Origin: Firm-04 sp045617625 | GTDB taxonomy: Bacteria; Bacillota; Clostridia; Oscillospirales; Ruminococcaceae | Direction: 5' to 3' | NCBI GenBank assembly: GCA_045617625.1 | Contig: JAZLJA010000036.1 | Span: 1 to 64,000 of the forward strand | Length of the DNA stretch: 64,000 nucleotides | Part shown: positions 42,099 through 50,761 of the stretch, one piece after another | Layout: each line of letters begins with the position of its first letter | How positions within the stretch are numbered: the first letter of the stretch is position 1 | The notes under the pieces: model-generated | Databases searched by the model: none | What the model was told of the DNA's origin: nothing | What the model saw: the letters and a program-made list of their open reading frames with translations, nothing else | Program-made: the position numbers and the translations under genes

Positions 42099-43475
42099 TT
42101 GAAGCTTCAACTGAACGAGAAACAACGCTCGATCGGCGTGATGATCATCTGGGTGTTTACCATCTGTCTGCTGATCGGCATCGGCATCTGGCGGTTTTCG
42201 GCACTCACTGCGGTTCTGAAAAAAATCATTTCCGTGCTTGCCCCCATCATCTGGGGTCTGGTGATCGCCTATCTGCTCAACCCGCTGATGAAATGGGCAG
42301 AGAAAGTCTTCGCAAAATTCATTGAGAAAAAGAAAAAGCATCCGGTTTTGCTGCGTGCCTCGGCGGTGGCGTTCAGTATTCTGGTGCTGCTTCTGGTACT
42401 GGTGGGTATGGTCGCCATGCTGCTGCCGGAACTTTACTCCAGCCTGAAAAGCCTGATGACCAGTTTTCCTGATTATATGACCTCTGCTTCAGCATGGGTC
42501 AGCAACCGCATCGCAGGCTTGAAGGATACGCAGCCGCAGATTCACGGGCTGCTCACCAATGTCTGGAACACGCTGCAAAACAATCTCTCCAATTTCGCAA
42601 GTGAATTTACCCCGAAGCTCGAAACACTCTCCGGGGGTGCCGATCTGATCGGTACCATCACAAGCGGTGCCATGACGGTCGTCAACGCCATGAAGAACTT
42701 TTTGCTGGGCATCATGGTGGCAGTTTATCTGCTCTATCACAAAGAGGAATATCAGGCGCATTCAAAAATGTTCCTGTTTGCGTTTCTCCCTGAGCATACG
42801 GTTCACAGTATGCTGCATTACGGCTCGCATTTCACCCGCCGCTTCTCGGATTTTCTCACGGGCAAAACACTGGATTCCGTCATCATCGGAATGCTCTGCT
42901 TCATCGGCATGACCATTCTGCGTATGCCATATGTCGCACTGATCTCGCTGATCGTCGGCGTCACGAACATCATTCCGTTTTTCGGACCGTTCATCGGTGC
43001 CATTCCAAGCGGTGTGCTGATCCTGCTCTCGGAGCCTTCAAAGGTCATTCCGTTTGCAATTTTTATTCTCGCTTTGCAGCAGTTTGACGGCAACATTCTT
43101 GGCCCGAAGATCCTGGGCGGCACAATGGGCCTTTCCACGTTCTGGATCTTGTTTGCGATCTTTGTCGGCGGCGGCTTGTTCGGATTCGTCGGCATGGTGG
43201 CATTTGTACCGTTTGTGGCGGCACTTTCCACATCGGTGGTGGAAAAGGTCAAGGAGAATCTCAAGGAAAAAGGACTCCCCGATGAGGTGGAGGATTATAT
43301 GGAAGGCGGCAGGATCTACGACCGCAAACCGACGGAAAAAATCAGGCTGTTCCCAAAATGGAAAGAACGCTTCAAGTTCTTGGACATCGACAAATCGGAC
43401 AAGCCCGGCACTCCACAGATAAATATCACAGAGGAAAAATCTCCGGATACGACCAACAGTGAGGAATCAAAATGA
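42099..43475 (+). CDS. AI-2E family transporter (permease)
   Basis: The 458-residue protein has about eight membrane helices and the family's conserved C-terminal block (VALISLIVGVTNIIPFFGPFIGAIPSGVLILL, then QQFDGNILGPKILGGTMGLSTFWILFAIFVGGGLFG). Members export autoinducer-2 in some bacteria and act as sodium/proton antiporters or unknown exporters in others, so the substrate is open. The start is a TTG at 42099 with AAAGGAG before it; the frame extends upstream without a site. It overlaps nadA by ATGA. Confidence 0.88.
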   Translation: MKLQLNEKQRSIGVMIIWVFTICLLIGIGIWRFSALTAVLKKIISVLAPIIWGLVIAYLLNPLMKWAEKVFAKFIEKKKKHPVLLRASAVAFSILVLLLVLVGMVAMLLPELYSSLKSLMTSFPDYMTSASAWVSNRIAGLKDTQPQIHGLLTNVWNTLQNNLSNFASEFTPKLETLSGGADLIGTITSGAMTVVNAMKNFLLGIMVAVYLLYHKEEYQAHSKMFLFAFLPEHTVHSMLHYGSHFTRRFSDFLTGKTLDSVIIGMLCFIGMTILRMPYVALISLIVGVTNIIPFFGPFIGAIPSGVLILLSEPSKVIPFAIFILALQQFDGNILGPKILGGTMGLSTFWILFAIFVGGGLFGFVGMVAFVPFVAALSTSVVEKVKENLKEKGLPDEVEDYMEGGRIYDRKPTEKIRLFPKWKERFKFLDIDKSDKPGTPQINITEEKSPDTTNSEESK

Positions 43476-44401
43476 AAACGATCGCAGAAGTTCAGGCATC
43501 CGTGCGGATGCTGAAAGAAAAAACAGGAGTCTGCATCCTTGCACACAGCTATCAGTCTCCTGAGATCCTCGAAATTGCCGACATCACAGGCGACAGCTAT
43601 AAGCTGAGCGTCGCCGCATCGCAGACCGATGCGCAGAAACTGCTGGTCTGCGGCGTGCATTTCATGGCGGAGACAGCCAAGCTGCTGAATCCCGAAAAAC
43701 AGGTATATGAAGCAAATCCGCTGGCAGGCTGCCCGATGGCGGAACAGTTTTCGCCGAAGGAAATACTCGCAGAACGGGAAAAAATCGGGGACTGTGCCAT
43801 TGTGGCATATGTCAACACGACGGCGGCGATCAAGGCGGTCAGCGATGTGTGTGTGACCTCCTCCTCCGCAGTCGAGATCGTGCACAATATGCCGCAGACT
43901 GAAATGCTGTTCATCCCCGACTGCAATCTGGGCAGCTATGTGCAGACACAGTGCCCCGAAAAAAAGCTGCACTTCCTGAAAGGCGGCTGCCCCTATCACG
44001 GTGCGATCACCGCGGAAGAAGCAGAACGTGCAAAAGCCCTGCATCCTGCGGCAAAACTGCTGGTGCATCCTGAATGCAGTCCTGCGATCTCCGCAATGGC
44101 GGATTATGTCGGTGCAACATCAGGAATTCTCGCATTTGCGAAAAAATCGGATGCAGAGGAATTTATCATCGGCACAGAAGTGAGCATCGTCATGCAGCTG
44201 CAGCTTGCCTGCCCCGAAAAACGCTTTTATCCGATCTCCACGCGTCTCATCTGCCCCGATATGCGCATCACCACCATTTCCGATATCGAGCGTGTGCTGC
44301 GTGAAATCGACGCAGATACTGCAAAGCCACTGACATTGCCTGACGATATCGCAGGCAAGGCGCGGCACTGTCTGGATGAGATGCTGCGTCTTGGAGGTTG
44401 A
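43472..44401 (+). CDS. nadA: Quinolinate synthase NadA
   Basis: NadA condenses iminoaspartate with dihydroxyacetone phosphate to quinolinate using a 4Fe-4S cluster. The 309-residue protein has ILAHSYQSPEILEIADITGDSYKLS, CGVHFMAETAKLL, PDCNLGSY, LVHPECSP, ATSGI and ICPDMRITT, with the three cluster cysteines expected from the family. nadB and nadC are not adjacent, which is unusual because the three often form an operon. Its start overlaps the AI-2E-family gene by 4 nt. Confidence 0.96.
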   Translation: MKTIAEVQASVRMLKEKTGVCILAHSYQSPEILEIADITGDSYKLSVAASQTDAQKLLVCGVHFMAETAKLLNPEKQVYEANPLAGCPMAEQFSPKEILAEREKIGDCAIVAYVNTTAAIKAVSDVCVTSSSAVEIVHNMPQTEMLFIPDCNLGSYVQTQCPEKKLHFLKGGCPYHGAITAEEAERAKALHPAAKLLVHPECSPAISAMADYVGATSGILAFAKKSDAEEFIIGTEVSIVMQLQLACPEKRFYPISTRLICPDMRITTISDIERVLREIDADTAKPLTLPDDIAGKARHCLDEMLRLGG

Positions 44402-44405
44402 GGCG

Positions 44406-45731
44406 ATGGCAGTACAGCAAAGTGTGCAGGACCTCCAAATGCAGTATCAGGCTGTTTGCGAAAAGCTTCAGGTGTTGAAAAGCGAAAAACGGGAAAAAAT
44501 AAATACTGCCGCGAAATATTGCCTGATCCTGTTCGGCGTCTGTATGCTCATCCTTTCAGTGTGGGCATTGATTGATCACCAAACAGTGGATGTTGCGACT
44601 GTGATCAGCTTTTGTGTTTCCGGTCTGATTTCTTTTTCCGCACTGTGTTTCTGTTCCATATGGCTGCACCTGCGTTATCAGCGCAAAGAGCGTGCAATGG
44701 CAAAGCAATTCGGTGTTTTTCCCTTTCTGCGCCCTGAAATGAACATCTCTGTGCCGCAGTATGAAAAGCTTACCGAATATCAGCGGCAGAAAAACCGCGT
44801 CAACCTCCGGCTGCTTATACTTGCGGCGGCTGCTGGGGTCGTTACGCTGGCATTCACACTCATGGAATTCGATTCCGAGGAGAAGCCTGTGTGCGTGGCG
44901 CTGGCAGCACTTGCTTTTATCGCGGTGCTTGGTGTGGCGACAATCATCGGAAACAACATTTTCAGAGCCAAAGTGCGCAGGGAATCGCCCGATCTGCTGG
45001 CACCCTATCCGTCCCTGCCGCCCGAACAGTATGCCAAATGGACGAAAAAGCGCAGGATACTGGCAGGCGTCATCGTCGGCTTGTTTGCACTTTTCGCGGC
45101 CGGTATCCCGCTGATCTGCATCTTTGCCGTCAATTTTGCGGAAAAGCTGCTCCCGTTTATTGTCTGGCTTGTCGTTATTCCGTTTATTCTTCTGTTCATA
45201 TACTATAATAGATATCTTAGTCCGACTGTTTATCAGGAAACCGTTGCGAAATCATGCGACCGGACAAACCGCAAGGCGATCATGGCTGCGGTTTTCGTGG
45301 TTGTCTGTGCGATGGGAGCGTATCTCTTTCTCGCAATATTTCGGACTATAGCCCAAGATGTTTATCGGAGTCAGGAAAGTGCTGCAAAGAGTATTTATCA
45401 AAGTGTGAAGATGTGGCAGTATGATCAGGATGCCGAAAATGCGCCCTATACAGTTGATACGTTCATCTGGACAAAGGGTGATGCCGCGCCCGATGATGAT
45501 AACTCCCTGCTTTCCCGTATCTTCTATTATTTCAACGATGCGGAGAGATGCAACTTTGCAGTGATCGCCGATGAAAACGGCGAACTCAGCTACGTGCTGG
45601 TCTCCCGCAGCGAGATCGACGAATCCGAACTTGCGTTTCCCGATCGTGACAAACAGTTTGAACTGGCTCTCACCATGTTCGGGCGCGACAAAGCCATCGC
45701 CTGCTATCCCGATACGATCGACGAAACATGA
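44406..45731 (+). CDS. Unknown membrane protein with C-terminal extracytoplasmic domain
   Basis: I do not recognise this 441-residue protein. It begins with a short coiled-coil-like segment (about 1-38), followed by two helices (about 40-95), two more (about 140-190), two more (about 220-270) and a last helix near 300. The final ~115 residues form a soluble domain (SAAKSIYQSVKMW through FGRDKAIACYPD) that resembles the whole extracytoplasmic part of the next gene's product. GGAGG precedes the ATG at 44406, which lies 4 nt after nadA. Confidence 0.8.
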   Translation: MAVQQSVQDLQMQYQAVCEKLQVLKSEKREKINTAAKYCLILFGVCMLILSVWALIDHQTVDVATVISFCVSGLISFSALCFCSIWLHLRYQRKERAMAKQFGVFPFLRPEMNISVPQYEKLTEYQRQKNRVNLRLLILAAAAGVVTLAFTLMEFDSEEKPVCVALAALAFIAVLGVATIIGNNIFRAKVRRESPDLLAPYPSLPPEQYAKWTKKRRILAGVIVGLFALFAAGIPLICIFAVNFAEKLLPFIVWLVVIPFILLFIYYNRYLSPTVYQETVAKSCDRTNRKAIMAAVFVVVCAMGAYLFLAIFRTIAQDVYRSQESAAKSIYQSVKMWQYDQDAENAPYTVDTFIWTKGDAAPDDDNSLLSRIFYYFNDAERCNFAVIADENGELSYVLVSRSEIDESELAFPDRDKQFELALTMFGRDKAIACYPDTIDET

Positions 45732-45768
45732 TCCTTACATACTGCACATATATAAAGGAGTAACCGAA

Positions 45769-46254
45769 ATGTCCGAAGCATCCGCAACACCCAAAAAGCA
45801 TTCCCCGTGGCGATTGGTCGGCACTGTGCTGCTGATCGCTTTCATTGCCGCCCTGATTGTAGGTGGCACCATGTTTGTCAACCAAAGCACAGGATATGCC
45901 CGCGTGAAATCTGCGAACAGCCGCGCAAAATCCTTCTATGATGCAGTTATTGCCGCTGCCGATACACTTTCACGGAAAAAACAGCCGCTGACCTTTGAAA
46001 CCATCGTACATCACAAAAACGAAAGCACTGCGGATAATCCGCTTTGGGAAAAGATCACGGAGTATTACGGTGAATTTTCTCAAGGCGACTACGCCATTGT
46101 GTGCAACGATAAAGGGGAGATCCTCCTCACACTGTATTCCGGCGGCACGATCACCGATGAAGATCTTTCCGTGCCGAATCAGACGGAACAGCTGGATGCG
46201 GCATGCAGTGTGTTTCATCATGATGATCTCATCGGGTACTATATCCCCGCATAA
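45769..46254 (+). CDS. Small membrane-anchored protein sharing a domain with its neighbour
   Basis: The 161-residue protein has one N-terminal membrane helix (LVGTVLLIAFIAALIVGGTMFV, about 16-37) and an outside domain that aligns by eye with the end of the preceding 441-residue protein: both have AKS-Y, a DN-L--KI--Y segment, AIV-D--GE and a final F--D--I-YY/CY block. This suggests duplication of an undescribed domain. The helix-first layout recalls pilin-like proteins, but no prepilin cleavage motif is evident. AAGGAG precedes the start. Confidence 0.8.
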   Translation: MSEASATPKKHSPWRLVGTVLLIAFIAALIVGGTMFVNQSTGYARVKSANSRAKSFYDAVIAAADTLSRKKQPLTFETIVHHKNESTADNPLWEKITEYYGEFSQGDYAIVCNDKGEILLTLYSGGTITDEDLSVPNQTEQLDAACSVFHHDDLIGYYIPA

Positions 46255-46295
46255 ACATTTACCATACTATATCAGCGAAACGGAGGCTTTCCGAT

Positions 46296-46829
46296 ATGAG
46301 CGAATTTGAATATCAGTATCAGCCGCAAAAGCCGCAAACCAATATGGCTGCACAGACCAATACGGCTGCACAGACGAAAATGACGGCACAGACCAATACG
46401 GCGGCACAAACCGATATGGCTGCGGAAAATGAGCAGCCGACGCAGGAATTTCAGAAGCGGCGTGCCATCACCAAAGAGGAACGGCAGCGTATGGTGCGGC
46501 AGGCAAATGTGGGCAAACGCTTTTGCCGCAACTGCGGTGAGGAAATTCAGGTCGGGGCGAGCGTCTGCGTGCACTGCAACACCGTGCTGAACCCTGTTGC
46601 GGTTCGTCATGCGCAGGAGATCGTCATGAACCGTCAGGCAAAGGTCACGAAGGGAATGCTCATCAAGAGCTTTTTCTTCCCGCGCAAGGGCATGAAGCTG
46701 TATCGTGAGAACATTGCCAACCGCCCGCAGGTCGCAGAACCCTGCAAAAAAGCGGCATGGGCAGGAAGGCTCACCCGCATCGGGATTGTGCTCGCTTTGG
46801 TCGCATTCGTTTTGATCTCTAGGATTTAA
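46296..46829 (+). CDS. Zinc-ribbon membrane protein with N-terminal octapeptide repeats
   Basis: The 177-residue protein has three parts. The N-terminus carries four near-identical 8-residue units of the type (A/T)AQTNTAA. A zinc ribbon (FCRNCGEEIQVGASVCVHCN) follows at about residues 76-95. A C-terminal membrane helix (IGIVLALVAFVLI) ends the protein, so the ribbon would be cytoplasmic or tail-anchored. The function is unknown. GGAGG precedes the ATG and it closes the operon with the two preceding membrane proteins. Confidence 0.8.
   Translation: MSEFEYQYQPQKPQTNMAAQTNTAAQTKMTAQTNTAAQTDMAAENEQPTQEFQKRRAITKEERQRMVRQANVGKRFCRNCGEEIQVGASVCVHCNTVLNPVAVRHAQEIVMNRQAKVTKGMLIKSFFFPRKGMKLYRENIANRPQVAEPCKKAAWAGRLTRIGIVLALVAFVLISRI
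46345..46425 (+). repeat. 24-bp minisatellite within the zinc-ribbon gene
   Basis: About three to four imperfect 24-bp copies (GCACAGACCAATACGGC-type) encode the octapeptide repeats. The unit keeps the frame, so copy-number change would only lengthen or shorten the N-terminus. Confidence 0.7.
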
Positions 46830-46832
46830 GGA

Positions 46833-46861
46833 TTGACATTTTGCCCGTAATCGTGTAAAAT
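46833..46861 (+). promoter_or_regulatory. tyrS promoter
   Basis: TTGACA (46833-46838), 17-bp spacer, TAAAAT (46856-46861). The leader is only about 70 nt with one GCGGCA/TGCCGC hairpin, so there is no room for a T-box. Confidence 0.8.
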
Positions 46862-46935
46862 AAAAATGTATGCGGCAAAGGAAGTATCTCTGCCGCGCTT
46901 TCAAGTGATTATCATTGATAAGGAGTATATAGAAA

Positions 46936-48156
46936 ATGACAGTTTACGAAGAACTCAAGCGCAGAGGTCTGATCGCGCAGACGACTGATGAAGCCGAGAT
47001 CGCTGACCTCATCAACAACGGCAAAGCTACATTTTATATCGGTTTTGACCCCACCGCAGATTCCCTGCACGTCGGTCATTTCATGGCTCTTTGCCTGATG
47101 AAGCGGATGCAGATGGCAGGCAACAAGCCGATCGCACTGGTCGGCGGCGGCACAGGCATGATCGGTGACCCTTCGGGCAAATCCGATATGCGCAAAATGC
47201 TCTCGAAAGAGGACATCGAACATAACTGCGAATGCTTCAAAAAGCAGATGTCCCGTTTTATCGACTTCTCCGAAGGCAGAGCAATGATGGTCAACAACGG
47301 CGACTGGCTGCTGAACCTCAATTACATCGACGTTTTGCGTGAAGTGGGCGCGTGCTTCTCCGTCAACAAAATGCTGACGTTTGAATGCTACAAGCAGCGC
47401 ATGGAGCGCGGCCTCACGTTCCTTGAATTCAACTATATGATTATGCAGAGCTATGACTTCTATAAGCTTTACTGCGATTACGGCTGCAATATGCAGTTCG
47501 GCGGCGATGACCAGTGGGCAAATATGCTCGGCGGCACAGAACTGATCCGCAAAAAGCTCGGCAAGGATGCTTACGCGATGACCATTACGCTGCTGCTCAA
47601 CTCCGAGGGCAAGAAAATGGGCAAGACCGAAAAGGGTGCCGTGTGGCTGGATGCCGAAAAGACTTCCCCCTACGATTTCTTCCAGTACTGGAGAAACGTC
47701 GGGGATGCGGATGTCATCAAATGTCTGAAAATGCTGACCTTTGTCCCGATCGAGCAGATCGAGGAGATGGAGCAGCATATGGACAGCGGCAAGGCGTTCA
47801 ACGATGCAAAGGAACTCCTTGCATTTGAACTGACCAAGCTTGTTCACGGTGAGGAAGAAGCACAAAAACAGCTTGATGCCGCAAGAGCCATCTTTGCAGG
47901 CACAGGCAACAGCGATGATATGCCCACCACCATGCTTTCCGCTGACGATCTGACTGACGGCGGCATCGGTATTCTGACACTGCTGGTCAAAACAGGGCTT
48001 GCACCCTCCAACGGCGAAGCACGTCGTCTGGTGCAGCAGGGCGGTGTCACTGTCGACGATGAAAAGATCACGGATCCCAAAACCATGATCTCCCTTGCGG
48101 AAGCAGTCATCATCAGAAAAGGCAAGAAAGTGTTCCATAAGGCAATGCTCGGCTGA
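46936..48156 (+). CDS. tyrS: Tyrosyl-tRNA synthetase
   Basis: The 406-residue class I synthetase charges tRNA-Tyr. It has the HIGH motif as HVGH within TADSLHVGHFMAL, the tyrosine-binding region EFNYMIMQSYDFYKLY and QFGGDDQWANMLGG, the KMSKS variant KMGKTEKGAVW, and a C-terminal S4-like RNA-binding domain (GEARRLVQQGGVTVDDEKI). AAGGAG precedes the ATG. It belongs to the longer-insert TyrRS group common in clostridia. Confidence 0.98.
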   Translation: MTVYEELKRRGLIAQTTDEAEIADLINNGKATFYIGFDPTADSLHVGHFMALCLMKRMQMAGNKPIALVGGGTGMIGDPSGKSDMRKMLSKEDIEHNCECFKKQMSRFIDFSEGRAMMVNNGDWLLNLNYIDVLREVGACFSVNKMLTFECYKQRMERGLTFLEFNYMIMQSYDFYKLYCDYGCNMQFGGDDQWANMLGGTELIRKKLGKDAYAMTITLLLNSEGKKMGKTEKGAVWLDAEKTSPYDFFQYWRNVGDADVIKCLKMLTFVPIEQIEEMEQHMDSGKAFNDAKELLAFELTKLVHGEEEAQKQLDAARAIFAGTGNSDDMPTTMLSADDLTDGGIGILTLLVKTGLAPSNGEARRLVQQGGVTVDDEKITDPKTMISLAEAVIIRKGKKVFHKAMLG

Positions 48157-48191
48157 TTATCACAGAAACAGAACCGAAAGGAGTTTGCGCC

Positions 48192-49763
48192 ATGCAGCAG
48201 GATGTCGCAGCACAGCTCACACAGATCCACAAAAACTGTGAGGCGTGTGAAGCCAAAGGCTATTCCGTATCCATTCAGAACAAGACCATGCAGGATTACC
48301 TGCGGTTTATGCTGCTGAAATTCTTCGTGTATCTCGGCAGCAGCAACGGCAATATTTCAAGCGGCGAGATCGCATACATCAACGACGCTCTGGGCTATAT
48401 GATGTCCGCAGAGCAGATCGACCGCTTCAATGTGAGCAGCAAGATCACCAAATACAGTCTCAAGGACAGCGTCATCACGCTGATGATGCCGTTTCTCAAG
48501 ATGGATCTGGAGACTTCACCGATGGGCGGCATGAGCCTCGCACTGATCGAATTTCTCAATCAGGCAGGGCTTGACTTCATGAATGTCGAATCCGGCAGAC
48601 CTGACCCGCTCGTGATGCGTGATCTGTCCGCGCTGATTCTTGCGCTTCGCAACTTCCGCATGGAGTATATCTCCAACTGGGAGGCAATGGTCAGAGAACA
48701 GAAACGCCGTGAGGAATGGGCAAACCGCCCGATCTATCCGAATCCGAACCGTCCGAACGGCGGCGGAAATTCACCGTGGGGCGGTCCGCCCGCACCGAAT
48801 AACGGGCCCCCGAATTTCCCGAACAATAACAACAATCCGCAGAATAACGGCGGCAACGGCAATTCGCCGTTTGGCGGGAACCAGAAGCCCAATATGCAGA
48901 ATGCGCCGCAGCCGCCGAAATCGCAGTGCAGCGAGGAAGAACTCACGCTGGAACAGCAGCTCGAAAAACTCAATGAGCTGACGGGGCTTGAATCCGTGAA
49001 GGAAGACCTCAACAGCCTCATCAACCTGATCAAAGTGCGCAAAATGCGTGAGGAGCGCGGGATGCCGCAGTCGGCAATTTCGCTGCACATGGCATTTCTG
49101 GGCAATCCGGGCACAGGCAAAACCACCGTGGCACGTATTCTCGCGGGCATTTATAAATGTCTGGGCGTGCTGGAAAAAGGGCAGCTTGTCGAAGTTGACC
49201 GTTCGGGGCTTGTCTCCGGATATGTCGGGCAGACGGCACTCAAAACCAAAGAAGTCATTGATTCGGCAATGGGCGGCGTGCTGTTCATCGACGAAGCGTA
49301 TGCGCTCACCACGGGCACAGGCAAGGGCGATTTCGGACAGGAAGCCGTCAACACCCTGCTGAAAGAAATGGAAGATCACCGCGATGATTTCATTGTCATT
49401 GTTGCGGGTTATTCCGATCTGATGGAAGAATTTCTCGACAGCAACCCCGGACTTCGTTCGCGCTTCAATAAAATCATCACGTTTCAGGATTATATGCCCG
49501 ATGAACTGCTGGATATTTTCAAATCCATGTGTACCAAAGCGGGGATGCAGATGACTGAGGAGGCTGAAAAATGCGTCTACGACTTTTTCGTGGTGCGCTG
49601 CGGCTTGAATCTCAAAACATTTGCAAATGCGCGTGATATCCGCAATTTCTTTGAGCGTGCGATCACCAATCAGGCAAACCGTCTGGCAAAGCTTGACATG
49701 GTCACGAATGCCGCGCTCAACACCCTCACGATCGAAGACGTACAGGATGTGGAGTTGAACTGA
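48192..49763 (+). CDS. TerB-like / CbxX-type AAA+ ATPase
   Basis: The 523-residue protein has an N-terminal helical domain (about 30-170) with a TerB-like signature (YLGSSNGNISSGEIAYINDALG). A low-complexity Pro/Asn/Gly linker (about 185-245) joins it to a C-terminal AAA+ domain of the CbxX/CfqX (SpoVK/EccA-like) group: Walker A GNPGTGKTT, Walker B GVLFIDEAYAL, sensor IVIVAGYSDLM and arginine finger NPGLRSRFNKII. Relatives remodel partner proteins in Rubisco activation or type VII secretion, but no such partner is seen here. A small membrane protein follows 1 nt later. Confidence 0.85.
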   Translation: MQQDVAAQLTQIHKNCEACEAKGYSVSIQNKTMQDYLRFMLLKFFVYLGSSNGNISSGEIAYINDALGYMMSAEQIDRFNVSSKITKYSLKDSVITLMMPFLKMDLETSPMGGMSLALIEFLNQAGLDFMNVESGRPDPLVMRDLSALILALRNFRMEYISNWEAMVREQKRREEWANRPIYPNPNRPNGGGNSPWGGPPAPNNGPPNFPNNNNNPQNNGGNGNSPFGGNQKPNMQNAPQPPKSQCSEEELTLEQQLEKLNELTGLESVKEDLNSLINLIKVRKMREERGMPQSAISLHMAFLGNPGTGKTTVARILAGIYKCLGVLEKGQLVEVDRSGLVSGYVGQTALKTKEVIDSAMGGVLFIDEAYALTTGTGKGDFGQEAVNTLLKEMEDHRDDFIVIVAGYSDLMEEFLDSNPGLRSRFNKIITFQDYMPDELLDIFKSMCTKAGMQMTEEAEKCVYDFFVVRCGLNLKTFANARDIRNFFERAITNQANRLAKLDMVTNAALNTLTIEDVQDVELN

Positions 49764-49764
49764 T

Positions 49765-50139
49765 ATGAGTGACAAAAAAGTGACATCATTCAGCATCGGA
49801 TGGTTTATCGGCAAGCTGCTGTTCTGCATAGGCATTACAGTGCTGCTGGCGGTGCTGTTTCACGGTATCCATGGGCTGCTGATTCCCGTGGTGTTCCTGA
49901 TGCTGTTTTTTGCAGCGTCTGTTCTGGGGTTTTTCGTGCGCTCAGCGAAAAATTATCTTGTGGGTGCGATTCTGTTTGCGCTCATCATCACCGCAGGCAG
50001 CCTGTTGATGGCACTGCTGAAAGATACCCCGAACACCGTCTGCAAAATCGTGCTTGCAGTTTTGGGGGCAGCGGCACTTGCGCTCGACATTCGCCGCGCC
50101 GTGCGGTATTTCAAATCTAAAAAGCAAGCAGATACTTAA
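49765..50139 (+). CDS. Small four-helix membrane protein
   Basis: The 124-residue protein consists of about four membrane helices with a short basic tail (FKSKKQADT). No family is recognised. It begins right after the AAA+ gene, with GGAG inside that gene's last codons serving as the ribosome binding site, so the two products are probably translated together and may interact. Confidence 0.75.
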   Translation: MSDKKVTSFSIGWFIGKLLFCIGITVLLAVLFHGIHGLLIPVVFLMLFFAASVLGFFVRSAKNYLVGAILFALIITAGSLLMALLKDTPNTVCKIVLAVLGAAALALDIRRAVRYFKSKKQADT

Positions 50140-50166
50140 TATTCACATACGAAAGGAATTACGACT

Positions 50167-50643
50167 ATGGTACTGATCACAATGGAAAACGGCAAGCAAA
50201 TCAAACTGAAGCTTCGCCCCGATTGCGCACCCATCTCCTGCGAGAACTTTGAAAAGCTCGTAAAACAAGGATTTTATGATGGACTGTGCTTCCACCGCGT
50301 CATTGCCGGCTTTATGATTCAGGGCGGCTGCCCTGAGGGGACAGGCATGGGGGGTCCCGGTTGCCACATCAAGGGCGAATTTGCTGCAAACGGAGTCAAC
50401 AATCCGCTGCAGCACAAGCGCGGTGTGCTTTCAATGGCACGTTCGTCGATGCCTGACAGTGCGGGCTCCCAGTTCTTCATCATGCACGCCGATGCACCTT
50501 ATCTGGACGGCAACTATGCGGCATTCGGAGAAGTTGTGGAAGGCATGGATACTGTGGATGAGATCGCAGCGTGTGCGACGAATTACAACGATCATCCGCT
50601 GCAGCCGCAGATCATGAAGAAAGTGGAGATCATCGCGGATTGA
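50167..50643 (+). CDS. Peptidyl-prolyl cis-trans isomerase, cyclophilin type
   Basis: The 158-residue cyclophilin has the catalytic core FHRVIAGFMIQGG (active Arg), GSQFFIMHADAPYLDGNYAAFGEV and MARSSMPDSAGSQ. No signal peptide is present, so it helps protein folding in the cytoplasm. AAAGGAA precedes the start. It is the last gene before a strong bidirectional terminator. Confidence 0.96.
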   Translation: MVLITMENGKQIKLKLRPDCAPISCENFEKLVKQGFYDGLCFHRVIAGFMIQGGCPEGTGMGGPGCHIKGEFAANGVNNPLQHKRGVLSMARSSMPDSAGSQFFIMHADAPYLDGNYAAFGEVVEGMDTVDEIAACATNYNDHPLQPQIMKKVEIIAD

Positions 50644-50718
50644 GAATGTGCCGATTGTGTCTGATATGTCTGCGGCGCATTGTCATGGGGACATTCAAGG
50701 CACAATACATGAAAAAGA

Positions 50719-50750
50719 AAAGCGGACGACTCGAAAAAGTCGTCCGCTTT
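50719..50750. terminator. Bidirectional terminator
   Basis: A 13-bp stem (AAAGCGGACGACT with its complement) with flanking A and T runs separates convergent genes. The stem core is the same as that of the terminator at 59771-59803. Confidence 0.92.
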
Positions 50751-50761
50751 TTATGATATGG

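Noticed and set aside
46862..46935. T-box leader before tyrS
   Set aside because: The leader is about 70 nt with one simple hairpin; no specifier loop, T-box sequence or terminator is present.
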